A stretch of 64,000 bases of DNA from Acidobacteriaceae bacterium (GCA_003134855.1 PLCS01000007.1:195011-259010); one strand, 5' to 3'. Positions 1 to 8,055 are shown, numbered from the stretch's first letter. A program made the numbers and translations. Notes: a model not told the origin generated them from the sequence alone.

Positions 1-223
1 CTCCGCCATCCGCCAGATAGACACGCAGCGGCTCACCTGCTTTGTAGGGATCGCTGTGTTGAAGCAAGCATCGCGCGGAATAGTAGACCGCTTTGAAATC
101 GAACAGCCCGTAGGGCGAGGCGCGCTCGATGGAAGAGCCCCAGAATACAGAGATTCCGCAGCACAACAGCAGCCAAACCAGAGCAGTCCGCCGCCTCCTT
201 GTCATGTCCATGCTTGGTTTCAT
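1..223 (-). CDS. GT87/DUF2029-like membrane glycosyltransferase, N-terminal fragment cut by the window edge
   Basis: An open frame on the minus strand begins MKPSMDMTRRRRTALVW and runs off the left edge after about 74 codons. It has a basic N terminus, one hydrophobic segment (about residues 13-30) and then FDFKAVYYSARCLLQHSDPY. The last part resembles DYIFFWATGQQLAHHANPY in the complete gene at 1381-2634, so the two are probably paralogues of the polyprenyl-phosphate-dependent GT87 (DUF2029) family. The start at 223 is a choice: an in-frame ATG at 211 also fits, and the AGGAGG at 240-245 is rather far from both. It lies just downstream of the first Flp pilin gene on the same strand. Pilin or surface glycan modification is an inference only. 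Confidence 0.6.
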   Translation of the reverse strand, partial: MKPSMDMTRRRRTALVWLLLCCGISVFWGSSIERASPYGLFDFKAVYYSARCLLQHSDPYKAGEPLRVYLADGG

Positions 224-408
224 ACTACAAGAATACCGGCCTCCTGGGACCGGAGGCAGGGTCGAGCGGGGTATGATTGCGACCAGAAAAGACGGTCGAA
301 AAAGCATGGGAGAGAACGTAGCGGCAATCGTGATGCCCCGCGAATCTCTCCCGCGCAGCTACAAGGGGAACAGTTTTGGCGCCAATTTCGTGCCCGGCCG
401 GAGATCAT

Positions 409-603
409 CTAGACGGTGGCACTGAACTGCGTGGCTAAATTGCTGAAGATCGTGGAGATGACGTTTGCCAACGCACGGTTAGATGCGGTGATCAATAACG
501 CAATTAGGGAAATGACCAAGGCGTATTCAAAAATATCCTGGCCATCCACTTGCGATATCCAGCACTGCAGTCGGAAGACGAGCCTATGATATCCGGGCCA
601 CAT
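409..603 (-). CDS. flp: Flp-type pilin (first copy)
   Basis: This 64-residue protein has the class IVb prepilin layout: a short leader, then G/QDIFEYALV (processing expected after the Gly, Glu at +5 followed by Tyr), then a long hydrophobic helix and a short polar tail ending in ATQFSATV. It is the major-subunit type of the Tad pilus, cut by the TadV/CpaA prepilin peptidase encoded at 22064. The start at 603 has GAGG about nine bases upstream. It is close in sequence to the second pilin at 736-930; both end in ATQFS(A/S)TV. No own -24/-12 promoter was seen, so it probably depends on transcription from the upstream copy through the 646-689 hairpin. Confidence 0.85.
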   Translation of the reverse strand: MWPGYHRLVFRLQCWISQVDGQDIFEYALVISLIALLITASNRALANVISTIFSNLATQFSATV

Positions 604-645
604 CGGATTGCCTCATTGTGAGTTGGGCTCACCCGAACCTTAGCC

Positions 646-689
646 GGAGAGATACGCCTTCTCGCCAAATCTGGCGGACGCATCTCTCC
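646..689 (-). other. Hairpin between the two pilin genes
   Basis: GGAGAGAT (646-653) pairs with ATCTCTCC (682-689), and CGCC (663-666) pairs with GGCG (673-676) inside it. There is no U-run after it on the minus strand, so it is more likely an mRNA-stabilising or partial attenuation hairpin behind the upstream pilin gene than a full terminator. Confidence 0.5.
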
Positions 690-735
690 TGCGAAGGCGC
701 TGGGATGGTTTGTCCTGACGGTATATTGACAGGAG

Positions 736-930
736 TTAGACGGTGCTTGAGAACTGGGTCGCGATGTTTGAGAACGCGATGCTGATGGCGTTGGCCAAAG
801 TTCTCATGGCAACGGTGGCGCCGAGGGCTATCAAAGCAAGAACCAAGGCATATTCAACCAGATCCTGGCCTTCTTCGCGGTCCATCAGGTCCTGGAACTT
901 CACATACATCTTGAGAAGCATGGTGTTCAT
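736..930 (-). CDS. flp: Flp-type pilin (second copy, promoter-proximal)
   Basis: A 64-residue prepilin beginning MNTMLLKMYVKFQDLMD, with processing site EEG/QDLVEYALV and a single hydrophobic helix rich in Ala and Leu, ending ATQFSSTV. The start at 930 is chosen because GGGGAGA lies about eight bases upstream; upstream in-frame codons would add a non-pilin leader. A sigma-54 -24/-12 element sits about 56 bases upstream (986-1001). It should be exported, cleaved by TadV and polymerised by the CpaF/TadB/TadC machine encoded at 14-17 kb. Being next to the promoter, it is the better candidate for the major subunit. Confidence 0.9.
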   Translation of the reverse strand: MNTMLLKMYVKFQDLMDREEGQDLVEYALVLALIALGATVAMRTLANAISIAFSNIATQFSSTV

Positions 931-985
931 TTGTGTTCTCCCCGTAAGTTGATTTTCCCAGCCGAGGCCGGGGCACTCTATCTTG

Positions 986-1001
986 TGCAAGTGTAATGCC
1001 A
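986..1001 (-). promoter_or_regulatory. Sigma-54 (-24/-12) promoter of the pilin genes
   Basis: On the minus strand the sequence reads TGGCAT-TACAC-TTGCA, against the sigma-54 consensus TGGCAC-N5-TTGCW. Only the last base of the -24 block differs, and GG to GC spacing is exact. The predicted transcription start near 975 gives a leader of about 45 bases before the pilin ATG at 930. Confidence 0.75.
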
Positions 1002-1083
1002 TTCAGCAAAAATCGTAATATTCTTATATAACAATAACTTACGAAAATAATTGGGCAAAAATGTGCATGTAAGTGTAAACAAT

Positions 1084-1123
1084 TGTATACAGTTCAATCC
1101 CGGCCTCCCGAACCTGTATACAG
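1084..1123. promoter_or_regulatory. Paired TGTATACA palindromes, candidate enhancer sites for the sigma-54 activator
   Basis: TGTATACA occurs at 1084-1091 and within CTGTATACAG at 1114-1123. The centres are about 30 bases apart, near three helical turns, so two dimers could bind the same face. They start 84 bases upstream of the -24 GG of the pilin promoter, the usual position for an enhancer-binding protein site. Related sites occur at similar distances before cpaB and cpaA. The region 1003-1380 otherwise shows no credible gene. Confidence 0.55.
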
Positions 1124-1380
1124 GACACTGAAGTACCGAACCGGAAGACGAAAGTAATTAAAGACCGCATTGAATTCGCGCTGGGCGCTCGCCTCACAAG
1201 AACCTGATCCCGCGCAGCACAGTGGTCCCTCGGAGGAAGTAAAATAGCGTCCATGGCAACCAAGATATATGTCTCCACAAACCGGGAAGCAGATCGTGAT
1301 ACCCTCGCGCTGCCGCACGCCACCGAGCGGCGCATGCGCATCCAAACATCCAGCGGAATCCAGCAGTCCTGGAGTCATAA

Positions 1381-2634
1381 ATGAGGATGACCGGAGAACG
1401 GCTCACACGGCAAAAAATACTCGGCACTGCCGCAGTACTGCCATTCGTTTCCGTTTGCGGCCTGGCCGCGGGGTTTACCGTGGGAGTATTCTGCTTCGCA
1501 TTGATCTCAGTCAACGGTCCGGCTACCCGCGATTACATCTTCTTCTGGGCCACCGGCCAGCAACTGGCGCACCATGCCAATCCCTATGATGAAGCTGCCA
1601 TGGCGCGGATCGAGCGCTCGGTGGGGACGCCGGCGACGAATAGAATTGGCTTCATGAGGAACCCTCCCTGGGCGCTTCCGCTGGTCTATCCGCTGGGGTT
1701 CCTCAGTCCGCGGGCGGGATGGCTGCTGTGGTCCTTGTTCATGCTCGCGTGCCTTGCAGTTTCCATTCGCCTGCTTTGGATCCTGTACGGCCGGCCGAGG
1801 AATTCCCGGTACTTGATTGGGCTTTCCTTCGGACCGGCTCTGCTTTGCCTGATCTACGGGCAAACATCTCTCCTTCTGCTGCTCGGTTTGACGCTGTTTC
1901 TGCGCCTGCATCGCACACAGCCCTTTTTGGCTGGAAGCGCGCTTGCGCTTTGCGCGCTGAAGCCTCATCTTTTTTTGCCCTTCGGCGCCGCGCTGCTGGC
2001 CTGGGTGCTGGTTTCCCGGAGCTACAAGCTGGTGGCCGGCGCCGCGGCCGCCCTGGCCGCGAGCAGTGCGATTACATTCCTGATAGACCCGCAGGCATGG
2101 GCCCAGTATGCACAAATGGCGCGCGCATCAGGAATCGAGAGGGAATACATTCCGTGCCTGAGCTATCTGCTGCGCAGTTGGCTCGGCGCAAACTCGATGA
2201 GCCTGCAATTTCTGCCAGCCGCTTTGGGCTGCGCCTGGGCGCTCGGCTATTACTGGCCTCGCCGCCAGGGCTGGGATTGGACGAAAAACGGCAACCCGCT
2301 GCTGCTGGTTTCGCTCCTGGTAGCGCCCTATTCGTGGGTTTACGATCAGGGCTTGGTGATACCGGCCCTGTTGCAAGGCGCATTTCTTACCCGATTCCGG
2401 AACCTTTTGATAGCTCTTGCGTTCTTGAGCGCCCTGGTCGAAATTGCGCTGTTCCGCAGCATTTGGCAACCCACCGCTTTGTATCTTTGGACTTATTGGA
2501 CTGCGCCCGCGTGGCTGGTTTGGTATCTCGTTGCATGCACTCCCTCCACCCGGTGGGCCAAGGCCTGGTCAGCTTTGAGGGCAAGGAAGCGGTTCCGGGC
2601 CGTGCGGGCTGATATCCGAAACTACGCTGGGTGA
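1381..2634 (+). CDS. GT87/DUF2029 family integral membrane glycosyltransferase
   Basis: A 417-residue polytopic membrane protein with about ten hydrophobic segments. Family hallmarks visible are DYIFFWATGQ with HANPYD in the first periplasmic loop (about residues 54-72), MRNPPWALPLVYPLG (about 92), YGQTSLLLLL (about 160), ALKPHLFLPF (about 190) and APYSWVYDQGLVIPAL (about 315). GT87 enzymes transfer sugar, typically mannose, from a polyprenyl-phosphate donor on the outer face of the membrane. The acidic Asp in the DYIF segment fits a GT-C fold catalytic residue. It is on the opposite strand to the pilins and convergent with the PAP2 genes. A role in glycosylating pilin or surface polymer is inference from position. 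Confidence 0.75.
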   Translation: MRMTGERLTRQKILGTAAVLPFVSVCGLAAGFTVGVFCFALISVNGPATRDYIFFWATGQQLAHHANPYDEAAMARIERSVGTPATNRIGFMRNPPWALPLVYPLGFLSPRAGWLLWSLFMLACLAVSIRLLWILYGRPRNSRYLIGLSFGPALLCLIYGQTSLLLLLGLTLFLRLHRTQPFLAGSALALCALKPHLFLPFGAALLAWVLVSRSYKLVAGAAAALAASSAITFLIDPQAWAQYAQMARASGIEREYIPCLSYLLRSWLGANSMSLQFLPAALGCAWALGYYWPRRQGWDWTKNGNPLLLVSLLVAPYSWVYDQGLVIPALLQGAFLTRFRNLLIALAFLSALVEIALFRSIWQPTALYLWTYWTAPAWLVWYLVACTPSTRWAKAWSALRARKRFRAVRADIRNYAG

Positions 2635-2690
2635 CAGCTCCGCTGCTGTGAATGCATGACTCGAACGCGCGCACAATGACATCGGAAACG

Positions 2691-3605
2691 TCATTCTTGA
2701 GGCGTAATCGCGAGTTCAGCCGCGCGCAGGGCCGGAACTCTCCACTCTTTGAACACTGCCAAGGTCGCAACTGCCGCCGTGAGTACCGTTAATGATTGCG
2801 TCACACCGGGGTGGACGATCAGGAACGCGTACCCAAACCGGATCGTGAGTGACCAGAATAGTACGACCCCCAGATAAAGAAGGGCGCTCCGGACTCTTCG
2901 GTACCCTACGCTTGCCGCGAAACAGCCGAATGCAAGCCCCGAAACAAGATCGATGACGTAATGTTCTCCCGTCGAGAGTGTCGCCAAGCCCGTGCCGGCA
3001 AGAAACGCCAGCGATACTCCCCGCCACAGTTTGCCTGGGGCAAAAAGCACAAACACGAAGGCCGTTGCTATGTGCAAGGAAGGGAACGCGTTTGGCATTC
3101 CACTAAGCCGAACGACGTTTGCCTGTACTGCCGGGGGGTGAAGCCACTGCGCGCCAAATGCATAGACAGGCCCACACGCTGGCAAAACGGCATATAGGAT
3201 GGGTCCAGCGACTAATTCAGCAACATAAGCCAGCACCACCGACCCGCGCTGATTCCGGTATCGAGTCACCAGGAACCAGCAAATCATCATGGGAACCATC
3301 AGATGATAGATCACGACGAGCGGAACCCTGCATGCGCCTAACAATGGATGCGCGATTGAGGCAGCCGAGACGCCAAGCGACTCATCCATTTGGAATAGCA
3401 CATGATCGTATTTCCAAGGAAGCAGACCACCTTCTCTTCCCATGAAGAAGTTCAGGAAAGTGCCGAAAAAGAGGTTAAGCGTCACGGCAAATACGAGCAA
3501 TGGACGGGTTTTGTCTCTTTCGTCCCTGAGCATCCAAAGCACAGACAAAAAGATGGACAGAATCCCAATCATGGCGGGGTTTAAAAGAATTGCGAACTGG
3601 TGCAT
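2691..3605 (-). CDS. PAP2-superfamily membrane enzyme (inositolphosphotransferase-like type), second copy
   Basis: A 304-residue polytopic protein with the phosphatase/phosphotransferase signatures NAFPSLHIATAF (about residue 180) and STGEHYVIDLVSG (about 222), giving the catalytic His pair of the PAP2 family. The LLPWKYDHVLFQMDESLG segment near residue 65 is typical of the Aur1/Ipt1-like branch (PAP2_3). It is the same length as, and similar to, the gene at 3859-4773, and both are preceded by DUF192 sequence, so it looks like the second half of a duplicated cassette. It may act on lipid phosphates or move a phospho-head-group to a membrane lipid; the substrate cannot be read from sequence. 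The ribosome site before 3605 is weak. Confidence 0.75.
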   Translation of the reverse strand: MHQFAILLNPAMIGILSIFLSVLWMLRDERDKTRPLLVFAVTLNLFFGTFLNFFMGREGGLLPWKYDHVLFQMDESLGVSAASIAHPLLGACRVPLVVIYHLMVPMMICWFLVTRYRNQRGSVVLAYVAELVAGPILYAVLPACGPVYAFGAQWLHPPAVQANVVRLSGMPNAFPSLHIATAFVFVLFAPGKLWRGVSLAFLAGTGLATLSTGEHYVIDLVSGLAFGCFAASVGYRRVRSALLYLGVVLFWSLTIRFGYAFLIVHPGVTQSLTVLTAAVATLAVFKEWRVPALRAAELAITPQE

Positions 3606-3711
3606 TTCTCGGTCCAGCCGATCGTCTGCACGGTATCGTCTACCGGCGGAACTGTCAGTATAACGCAGCCATAGCGAAACAACGAATTTCTGTCGGCTGG
3701 GGCTCCTGCTT

Positions 3712-3858
3712 TCACCTCAGAGAAGAAGAGTTGCCGCTCTGCGGAGAAACAGCCGGGAACTCGAGCGTGTCTCCGGGTTGTGTCTGCGTGTTGCGGATCG
3801 CGCCTTGCGGAAGCTCGAGCACGGAGTGCGCTGAAAAGCAGGCCGGCGGCCGCAGTCT
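3712..3858 (-). pseudogene. C-terminal remnant of a DUF192 gene
   Basis: Directly after the stop of the upstream PAP2 gene, and in the same frame, the minus strand encodes about 48 codons reading RLRPPACFSAHSVLELPQG, then NTQTQPGDTLEFPAVSPQ, ending at TGA 3714-3712. This matches the last part of the intact DUF192 protein at 4770-5258 (LSACLWAHSVLELPPG ... TQTQQGDRLEFSNVAVPE). There is no start codon or ribosome site, so it is a relic left by tandem duplication of a DUF192-PAP2 cassette. A read-through C-terminal extension of the PAP2 protein is possible but unlikely. Confidence 0.75.
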
Positions 3859-4773
3859 TCACGGGGTATGCCATCGGCTGAGCGCCCTGGAAGCAGCGAT
3901 AGCCGCTGCAGCCACCAGAAGGCCGGCGAGCACGTCGACAAAATAGTGCATGCCACTGGTCATCGTAGACAGGACAATGAGTATCGAGAGAATGGCCACC
4001 GGAATGCGCAAGGGCTTGAAGCACCATAGCGAGTTTGCGCACAGCAGAACCCAGATCACATGAAAGGAGGGAAAGCAGACCACTCCGTAGAGATTCAGGG
4101 TGTAGGGGCCGGCAGCGCGAAGATGGAAAAGGCTAAGCTGGCAGGCCGCCATGGTGGGATTTGCCGGAAGATGATAGCCGTACCACGGCCCGACCGCGGG
4201 GAACAAACCGAACAAGGGCACGGTGACCGCGAATGCGATCAGGTTGGATGTGATGAATTGCTGCGCTGCTCTGACTTTGCCGGTCAGTGCAGGTAAAAAA
4301 AACGAAATTTGAAGCATGGGGAAGAGAAGAGGATAAGTCCTGCTGACGAAGTTGCCGAACCAATGATGCGAGGACCACTCCATGATCTCCGGTACACTGA
4401 CTCCAAGGGAATGATCCAGTCGCGCAAGGTACTCATCCTGTAAAGGTATGTTCATGCCCAGCCTGCCGGCAATGGCTACGGTGTATCCAAGGGTGAACCT
4501 GAAAATCAGGCACCAGGGAATGGTAAGAGCGGCGTCTCGCAGCTCGATCTTGCCCTTTTCGTGCCAGTAAATCGGTATCAAAAGAATAATGGGGATCAGT
4601 AACACCGTGCCAAGGATGGTGGTCGCGAGATCGGGAATCCGGATCAAGGTCAGCTTGCATCCGGCGAACGAAATCGCCAGGACCGTCGCGCTGGCAAACG
4701 CCATGAGCCAATCAAACCTGGGGAAGGCGCCCAAGCGGGATCGAATCGAAATCGAGGGCGCAATGCTGTTCAT
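3859..4773 (-). CDS. PAP2-superfamily membrane enzyme (inositolphosphotransferase-like type), first copy
   Basis: A 304-residue membrane protein with six or more hydrophobic segments, LQDEYLARLDHSLGVS near residue 95, the signature CFPSFHVIWVLL (about 225) and SGMHYFVDVLAGLL (about 270). These provide the two His and the Asp of the PAP2 active site. The start at 4773 overlaps the DUF192 stop by four bases (ATGA), implying translational coupling; the longer open frame upstream is just the DUF192 gene read in another frame. The pair DUF192-PAP2 is repeated downstream in decayed form. Its presence in the pilus region suggests an envelope-lipid role, which is inference. Confidence 0.8.
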   Translation of the reverse strand: MNSIAPSISIRSRLGAFPRFDWLMAFASATVLAISFAGCKLTLIRIPDLATTILGTVLLIPIILLIPIYWHEKGKIELRDAALTIPWCLIFRFTLGYTVAIAGRLGMNIPLQDEYLARLDHSLGVSVPEIMEWSSHHWFGNFVSRTYPLLFPMLQISFFLPALTGKVRAAQQFITSNLIAFAVTVPLFGLFPAVGPWYGYHLPANPTMAACQLSLFHLRAAGPYTLNLYGVVCFPSFHVIWVLLCANSLWCFKPLRIPVAILSILIVLSTMTSGMHYFVDVLAGLLVAAAAIAASRALSRWHTP

Positions 4774-5258
4774 TGTGGAATCTCCGTCTCGATTTTGCCC
4801 TCGCTCAGTGGCCATTCCACCGCCGTCTCCGGCACGGCGACATTCGAGAATTCCAGCCTGTCCCCTTGCTGCGTCTGCGTGCCGTGGATCGTGCCCGGCG
4901 GAAGCTCGAGGACGGAGTGCGCCCAGAGACAGGCCGACAGCCGCCAGGGTCGCACGTCGCCGCTGAGCTTGCGGATACGCTTCTTGCGGTCCAGATAAAC
5001 CAAGTCGATGGGAAAGCGCATCCAGAAGGTATGCACGGATGCGCAGGGGATAATCCACAGCCCCTCTCCGGGCGAGATACGCTCGCGCCCGAGCAGGCCT
5101 TTGTTGCGCATGGCGGCGCTGTCAGCTACTTCCATGCAGGTGGCCAGCACCGTATTGCGGGTAAGATTTGAAACCTGAAGACGCGTATCCCGTGGAGCAT
5201 TGCGGCGCGAAATAAGCAGATTCCGCGCTCTCGATACGATCCACCTGAACGGATTCAT
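4770..5258 (-). CDS. DUF192 family protein
   Basis: A 162-residue protein whose residues 30-150 match the DUF192 fold: ATCMEVADSAAMRNKGLLGR, then GEGLWIIPCASVHTFWMRFP, IDLVYLDRKKRIRKLSGDV, AHSVLELPPGTIHGTQTQQGD. The function of DUF192 is not established; members are often secreted or lie next to Tad genes. Here no signal peptide is evident. The start at 5258 is the ATG just before the conserved domain, with only a weak ribosome site. It follows the secretin gene after about 210 bases and is coupled to the PAP2 gene by a 4-base overlap. Two further DUF192 copies, one fused to PilZ and one relic, lie in the same locus. Confidence 0.8.
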   Translation of the reverse strand: MNPFRWIVSRARNLLISRRNAPRDTRLQVSNLTRNTVLATCMEVADSAAMRNKGLLGRERISPGEGLWIIPCASVHTFWMRFPIDLVYLDRKKRIRKLSGDVRPWRLSACLWAHSVLELPPGTIHGTQTQQGDRLEFSNVAVPETAVEWPLSEGKIETEIPQ

Positions 5259-5327
5259 CCGGATGTCTTCGATCCTTTCGCAGGTAATATCCACCTCTAG
5301 TCTGCTGGAATCGGAGCCAATCACGCA

Positions 5328-5354
5328 AGCGGCTTTCCCGCGAAGAAAAAGCCG
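5328..5354. other. Hairpin in the cpaC-DUF192 gap
   Basis: GCGGCTTT and AAAGCCGC form a perfect 8-base stem around an 11-base loop. A second hairpin, CCGGCTG/CAGCCGG, lies at 5442-5460 just behind the secretin stop. Neither has a U-run, so they more likely attenuate or protect mRNA than terminate. No other element was recognised in 5259-5466. Confidence 0.4.
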
Positions 5355-5466
5355 CCTTCCAGAAGAAACGCTGTTTGGGCTCGCCGTGAAACTGCGGTTG
5401 CCGCTACACTCTGAGCAGTCCTTCCGCAAGGCCGCCGGCTGCCGGGAGAGACAGCCGGAAACCTCA

Positions 5467-7053
5467 TTAGTACGGGGGAGCAGGTGCTGAGCTGGTGCTT
5501 GTAGTGGTCGACGAGCCGCCGCCAAAGCCGGTTGATTCGCCTTGGACCATGAGCGGCGTCTCCGGCTTCATGCTGTCAACCAACTTCTCGACAGACATGG
5601 TTGGAGGCGCGGGGGCTGGTGTGTTGGCCGCGGTCTTGGCGTCCGGAGTATTCATGGGTATGCCGGAGTTAGGCGGCAGGAACTTCGACGGAAACTTCAG
5701 CGCCGGCAAGGGATCGCCTGCCTGAATAGGAGCAACCATCTCCATCGTCACCAGGACGATCAGCTCGGTGTTTGTCCTGTTCTTCGACATCGACTGAAAG
5801 AACTTGCCGAGAACGGGGATGTCCCCCAGGAATGGAATCTTCTGTAAGGCTTCGGTCTCTCGGTTGTCGAGCAACCCGCCAATCACGAAGCTTTGGCCGT
5901 CCGACAATTCGACCTCGGTCTTCATCTTCCGCGTAGCAATGGCGGGAATCTCATACCCGGAGATCACAATGGCATTGGCGAAATCCAAAGAACTGACTTC
6001 TGGAGCCACCTGGAGACGAACGGATCCGCGAGGTGTAATGGTGGGGAGAAAGTTGAGACGAACTCCATATTCTTTGAACTCGACGGAGACGGTTCCGAGT
6101 CCGGAGGCAAAGGCATAGGGATACTCACCGCCCGCCAGGAAGCTGGCCTGTTTACCATTCATCGCCACGATATTGGGTTCAGCGAGAACCTGCACCACGC
6201 CTTTGGATTCGAGGGCCTCGATGTCGACGCCGAAGGGCAGGCCGCCGGGGCCGAGGGCAAGCAGATTCAATTCATTGGTAAAGGTCGCTGTGGCAGCTGA
6301 TGGCGGAGTCACGGTCGTTACGCCATTCGTGGTCGTGACTGATCCGCCGGTCGGGCCGGTAATGGTTGGCGGTGAGAACTGCCCGGTTGTAATCCCTCCA
6401 ACCGTGTTGAGCCCACCCAGACTGAAGATGTTGATGCCCAGCTGCTTCGCTTTGTTGCGGTCGACGCTGGCAAAGCGAACCTTGAGCATGATCTGCGGGT
6501 CGGATGCAGGCACATTGACGTTGAGAAGATTCACGACTTTACCGCCCGTGCCGGCGATCTTCACCGCGCGCGAGGAACTGTCGAGATCCCTGACCGTTCC
6601 GCGCAGAAAGATGTTGCCATTCTCGAGACTGACCTTCAGGGGCTGTCCGGGAAGCTCGGTACGGAGCTCGCGGCGAATCGAATCCAGGCTGTCGTTCAAT
6701 GCCGTCGCGCTGGCGCGAACCGTCACGTTGAAAAACTGCCGGCCGCCGTGCGTATCCCAGACAATCAGGCTGGTTTCTCCGGGGGTCTTGCCATTCACCA
6801 TGATCTCGGTCGGACTCGTCCCATGGACCTCGGCAATCTCGCTCATGCCGACGGAAACACGCTTGATCGGCCATGTAGTGTTAACCAGCACGGTCTTGCC
6901 CACCGCGACGGAAAGATCATTCGCCGAGTCCTGAGTGGAGGCGGCGGGTTCGGAAGGAGACGGTGAGGTCTGAGCCCGCAAGCCGGCCCCGGCGCAGATC
7001 ATTAGAGCAAATGCGCTGAAACATGCGATGGTAATGACAGTCTTCGCTCTCAC
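5467..7053 (-). CDS. cpaC: Tad pilus outer-membrane secretin CpaC/RcpA
   Basis: A 528-residue protein with a signal peptide (about 1-27), an N-terminal pilus-assembly domain with SVAVGKTVLVNTTWPIKRVSV, a BON-like segment LDSIRRELRTELPGQP, and a C-terminal secretin domain containing VQVLAEPNIVAMNGKQASFLAGGEYPY split over residues ~285-312 and FVIGGLLDNRETEALQKIPFLGDIPVLGKLF-like sequence near 400. It forms the outer-membrane gate for the Flp pilus. A low-complexity T/G/S stretch sits within the secretin region near residue 230. Translation starts at GTG 7053-7051, overlapping the cpaB stop as GTGA, so the two are coupled. The tail is rich in Pro, Ala and Ser. Confidence 0.92.
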   Translation of the reverse strand: MRAKTVITIACFSAFALMICAGAGLRAQTSPSPSEPAASTQDSANDLSVAVGKTVLVNTTWPIKRVSVGMSEIAEVHGTSPTEIMVNGKTPGETSLIVWDTHGGRQFFNVTVRASATALNDSLDSIRRELRTELPGQPLKVSLENGNIFLRGTVRDLDSSSRAVKIAGTGGKVVNLLNVNVPASDPQIMLKVRFASVDRNKAKQLGINIFSLGGLNTVGGITTGQFSPPTITGPTGGSVTTTNGVTTVTPPSAATATFTNELNLLALGPGGLPFGVDIEALESKGVVQVLAEPNIVAMNGKQASFLAGGEYPYAFASGLGTVSVEFKEYGVRLNFLPTITPRGSVRLQVAPEVSSLDFANAIVISGYEIPAIATRKMKTEVELSDGQSFVIGGLLDNRETEALQKIPFLGDIPVLGKFFQSMSKNRTNTELIVLVTMEMVAPIQAGDPLPALKFPSKFLPPNSGIPMNTPDAKTAANTPAPAPPTMSVEKLVDSMKPETPLMVQGESTGFGGGSSTTTSTSSAPAPPY

Positions 7054-7898
7054 TTGTGTCCCTCGGGAGAAGCAAATTTTTCTTCACTCGTTTTCGTACC
7101 GTTGATCACCTCAATGGAAAAGGGCGGGGGTACCGCGCTCTTGGGGGCCGCGACGCGCTGCGGCTTTGGCGGCGCGGTGTTCATTCCCGTAAAGAGGCTC
7201 TTGGTGTCCGTGCCGGCAACCACATCGACCTTGGTATCAAGCGGGTTGCGCAGCACCAGCCGGATGGTAAAATTGGCAGCCAGGCTCAGCTTCTCAGCGT
7301 CTTCCGGCGTCACCAGCAGGTTGACCACCTGCACCGGCTTCGCCTTCCCTTCCGGATCCTTTTGAATTTCCGTGCCCGCGGATAAAACCTGGATGTTCTG
7401 CAGCAGTGTCTTCGATATCTGGCCTTGCTCGGGATTTGGCGTGCCCGGAGGCGTACCGAAGATCAGAACATCCACGCGCATTCCGGGAGTGACGAACCCA
7501 GAGACGTTCACCACGTCGTCAACCCTGACCGCGCAGGCTCTCATGCCCTGAGGAATGGTGGCCGCCAATCCTCCGCCGGATCCGACGGCGGCCAGGCGGT
7601 TCTCGATAATCGGCTCGCCCACATAGAGGTCCGAGATGACCCCTCGTCCAATAGCGCGGCTCATGTCTTTGACGAGAATGGCGCCCGCGGGCACCCCTCC
7701 CGCAATCTGGACCGTCGTCAGGTCGTTGGCGCTGAGAACGGTTCCGAGCTTGATGTCCGTTTTTGCCGCGACGATACCTGTAGCGGCCAACGGACGGACC
7801 GCCGCCAATCGGCTGTTCACCATCTGATAGACCAGAAAAGCGCAGACAAAGCCAATCACTAAAGCGGCCATAAGAATCGTGAGTAATCTTCGGTTCAT
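7050..7898 (-). CDS. cpaB: Tad pilus assembly protein CpaB/RcpC
   Basis: A 282-residue protein with one N-terminal membrane segment (about 5-25) and an SAF-type domain: VAAKTDIKLGTVLSANDLTT (about 43-62), then AIGRGVISDLYVGEPIIENRL and IPQGMRACAVRVDDVVNVSGF, followed by VTPGMRVDVLIFG. This is the order seen in CpaB/RcpC proteins, which sit in the periplasm with the secretin and may bind peptidoglycan. The C-terminal 50 residues are Pro/Lys rich. It is the first gene of the cpaB-cpaC-DUF192-PAP2 unit and lies about 44 bases downstream of a predicted sigma-54 start. Confidence 0.92.
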   Translation of the reverse strand: MNRRLLTILMAALVIGFVCAFLVYQMVNSRLAAVRPLAATGIVAAKTDIKLGTVLSANDLTTVQIAGGVPAGAILVKDMSRAIGRGVISDLYVGEPIIENRLAAVGSGGGLAATIPQGMRACAVRVDDVVNVSGFVTPGMRVDVLIFGTPPGTPNPEQGQISKTLLQNIQVLSAGTEIQKDPEGKAKPVQVVNLLVTPEDAEKLSLAANFTIRLVLRNPLDTKVDVVAGTDTKSLFTGMNTAPPKPQRVAAPKSAVPPPFSIEVINGTKTSEEKFASPEGHK

Positions 7899-7952
7899 TT
7901 GGAAACCTGTTTGAACTGGCTACCCCGCCAGCTTCGCCTTTCTGTCCCTTGT

Positions 7953-7969
7953 GGCAATTGCCGCGCCTT
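7953..7969 (-). promoter_or_regulatory. Sigma-54 (-24/-12) promoter of the cpaB unit
   Basis: The minus strand reads AAGGCGCGGCAATTGCC. GG and TTGC keep the exact 12-base spacing, and C, C, G and R of the consensus YTGGCACGRNNNTTGCW also match; the T before GG, one A and the final W do not. The predicted start near 7942 gives a leader of about 44 bases, like that of the pilin gene. Confidence 0.6.
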
Positions 7970-8038
7970 TGAAGAACCTGCTTCGACTCCATGCCGAAAC
8001 GGGAGTTGCGCGGACGGATCGTCCAACAAGTTCAAATG

Positions 8039-8055
8039 CGTATTCAGTGTATTCC
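8039..8055. promoter_or_regulatory. TGTATTC-type repeats, candidate enhancer site
   Basis: CGTATTCA (8039-8046) and TGTATTCC (8048-8055) are degenerate forms of the TGTATACA site found before the pilin and cpaA promoters. The second begins 81 bases upstream of the -24 GG, matching the other two promoters. They lie in the 380-base divergent gap between cpaB and the TonB-like gene, where nothing else was recognised. Confidence 0.35.

Noticed and set aside
1039..1378. Minus-strand frames of about 100 codons upstream of the pilin gene
   Set aside because: No ribosome site or domain; the region holds the enhancer-like palindromes and promoter DNA.
5310..5330. Weak -24/-12-like match before the stand-alone DUF192 gene
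   Set aside because: Only GG and TTGC with correct spacing match, overlapping a hairpin, with no TGTATAC-like site upstream.
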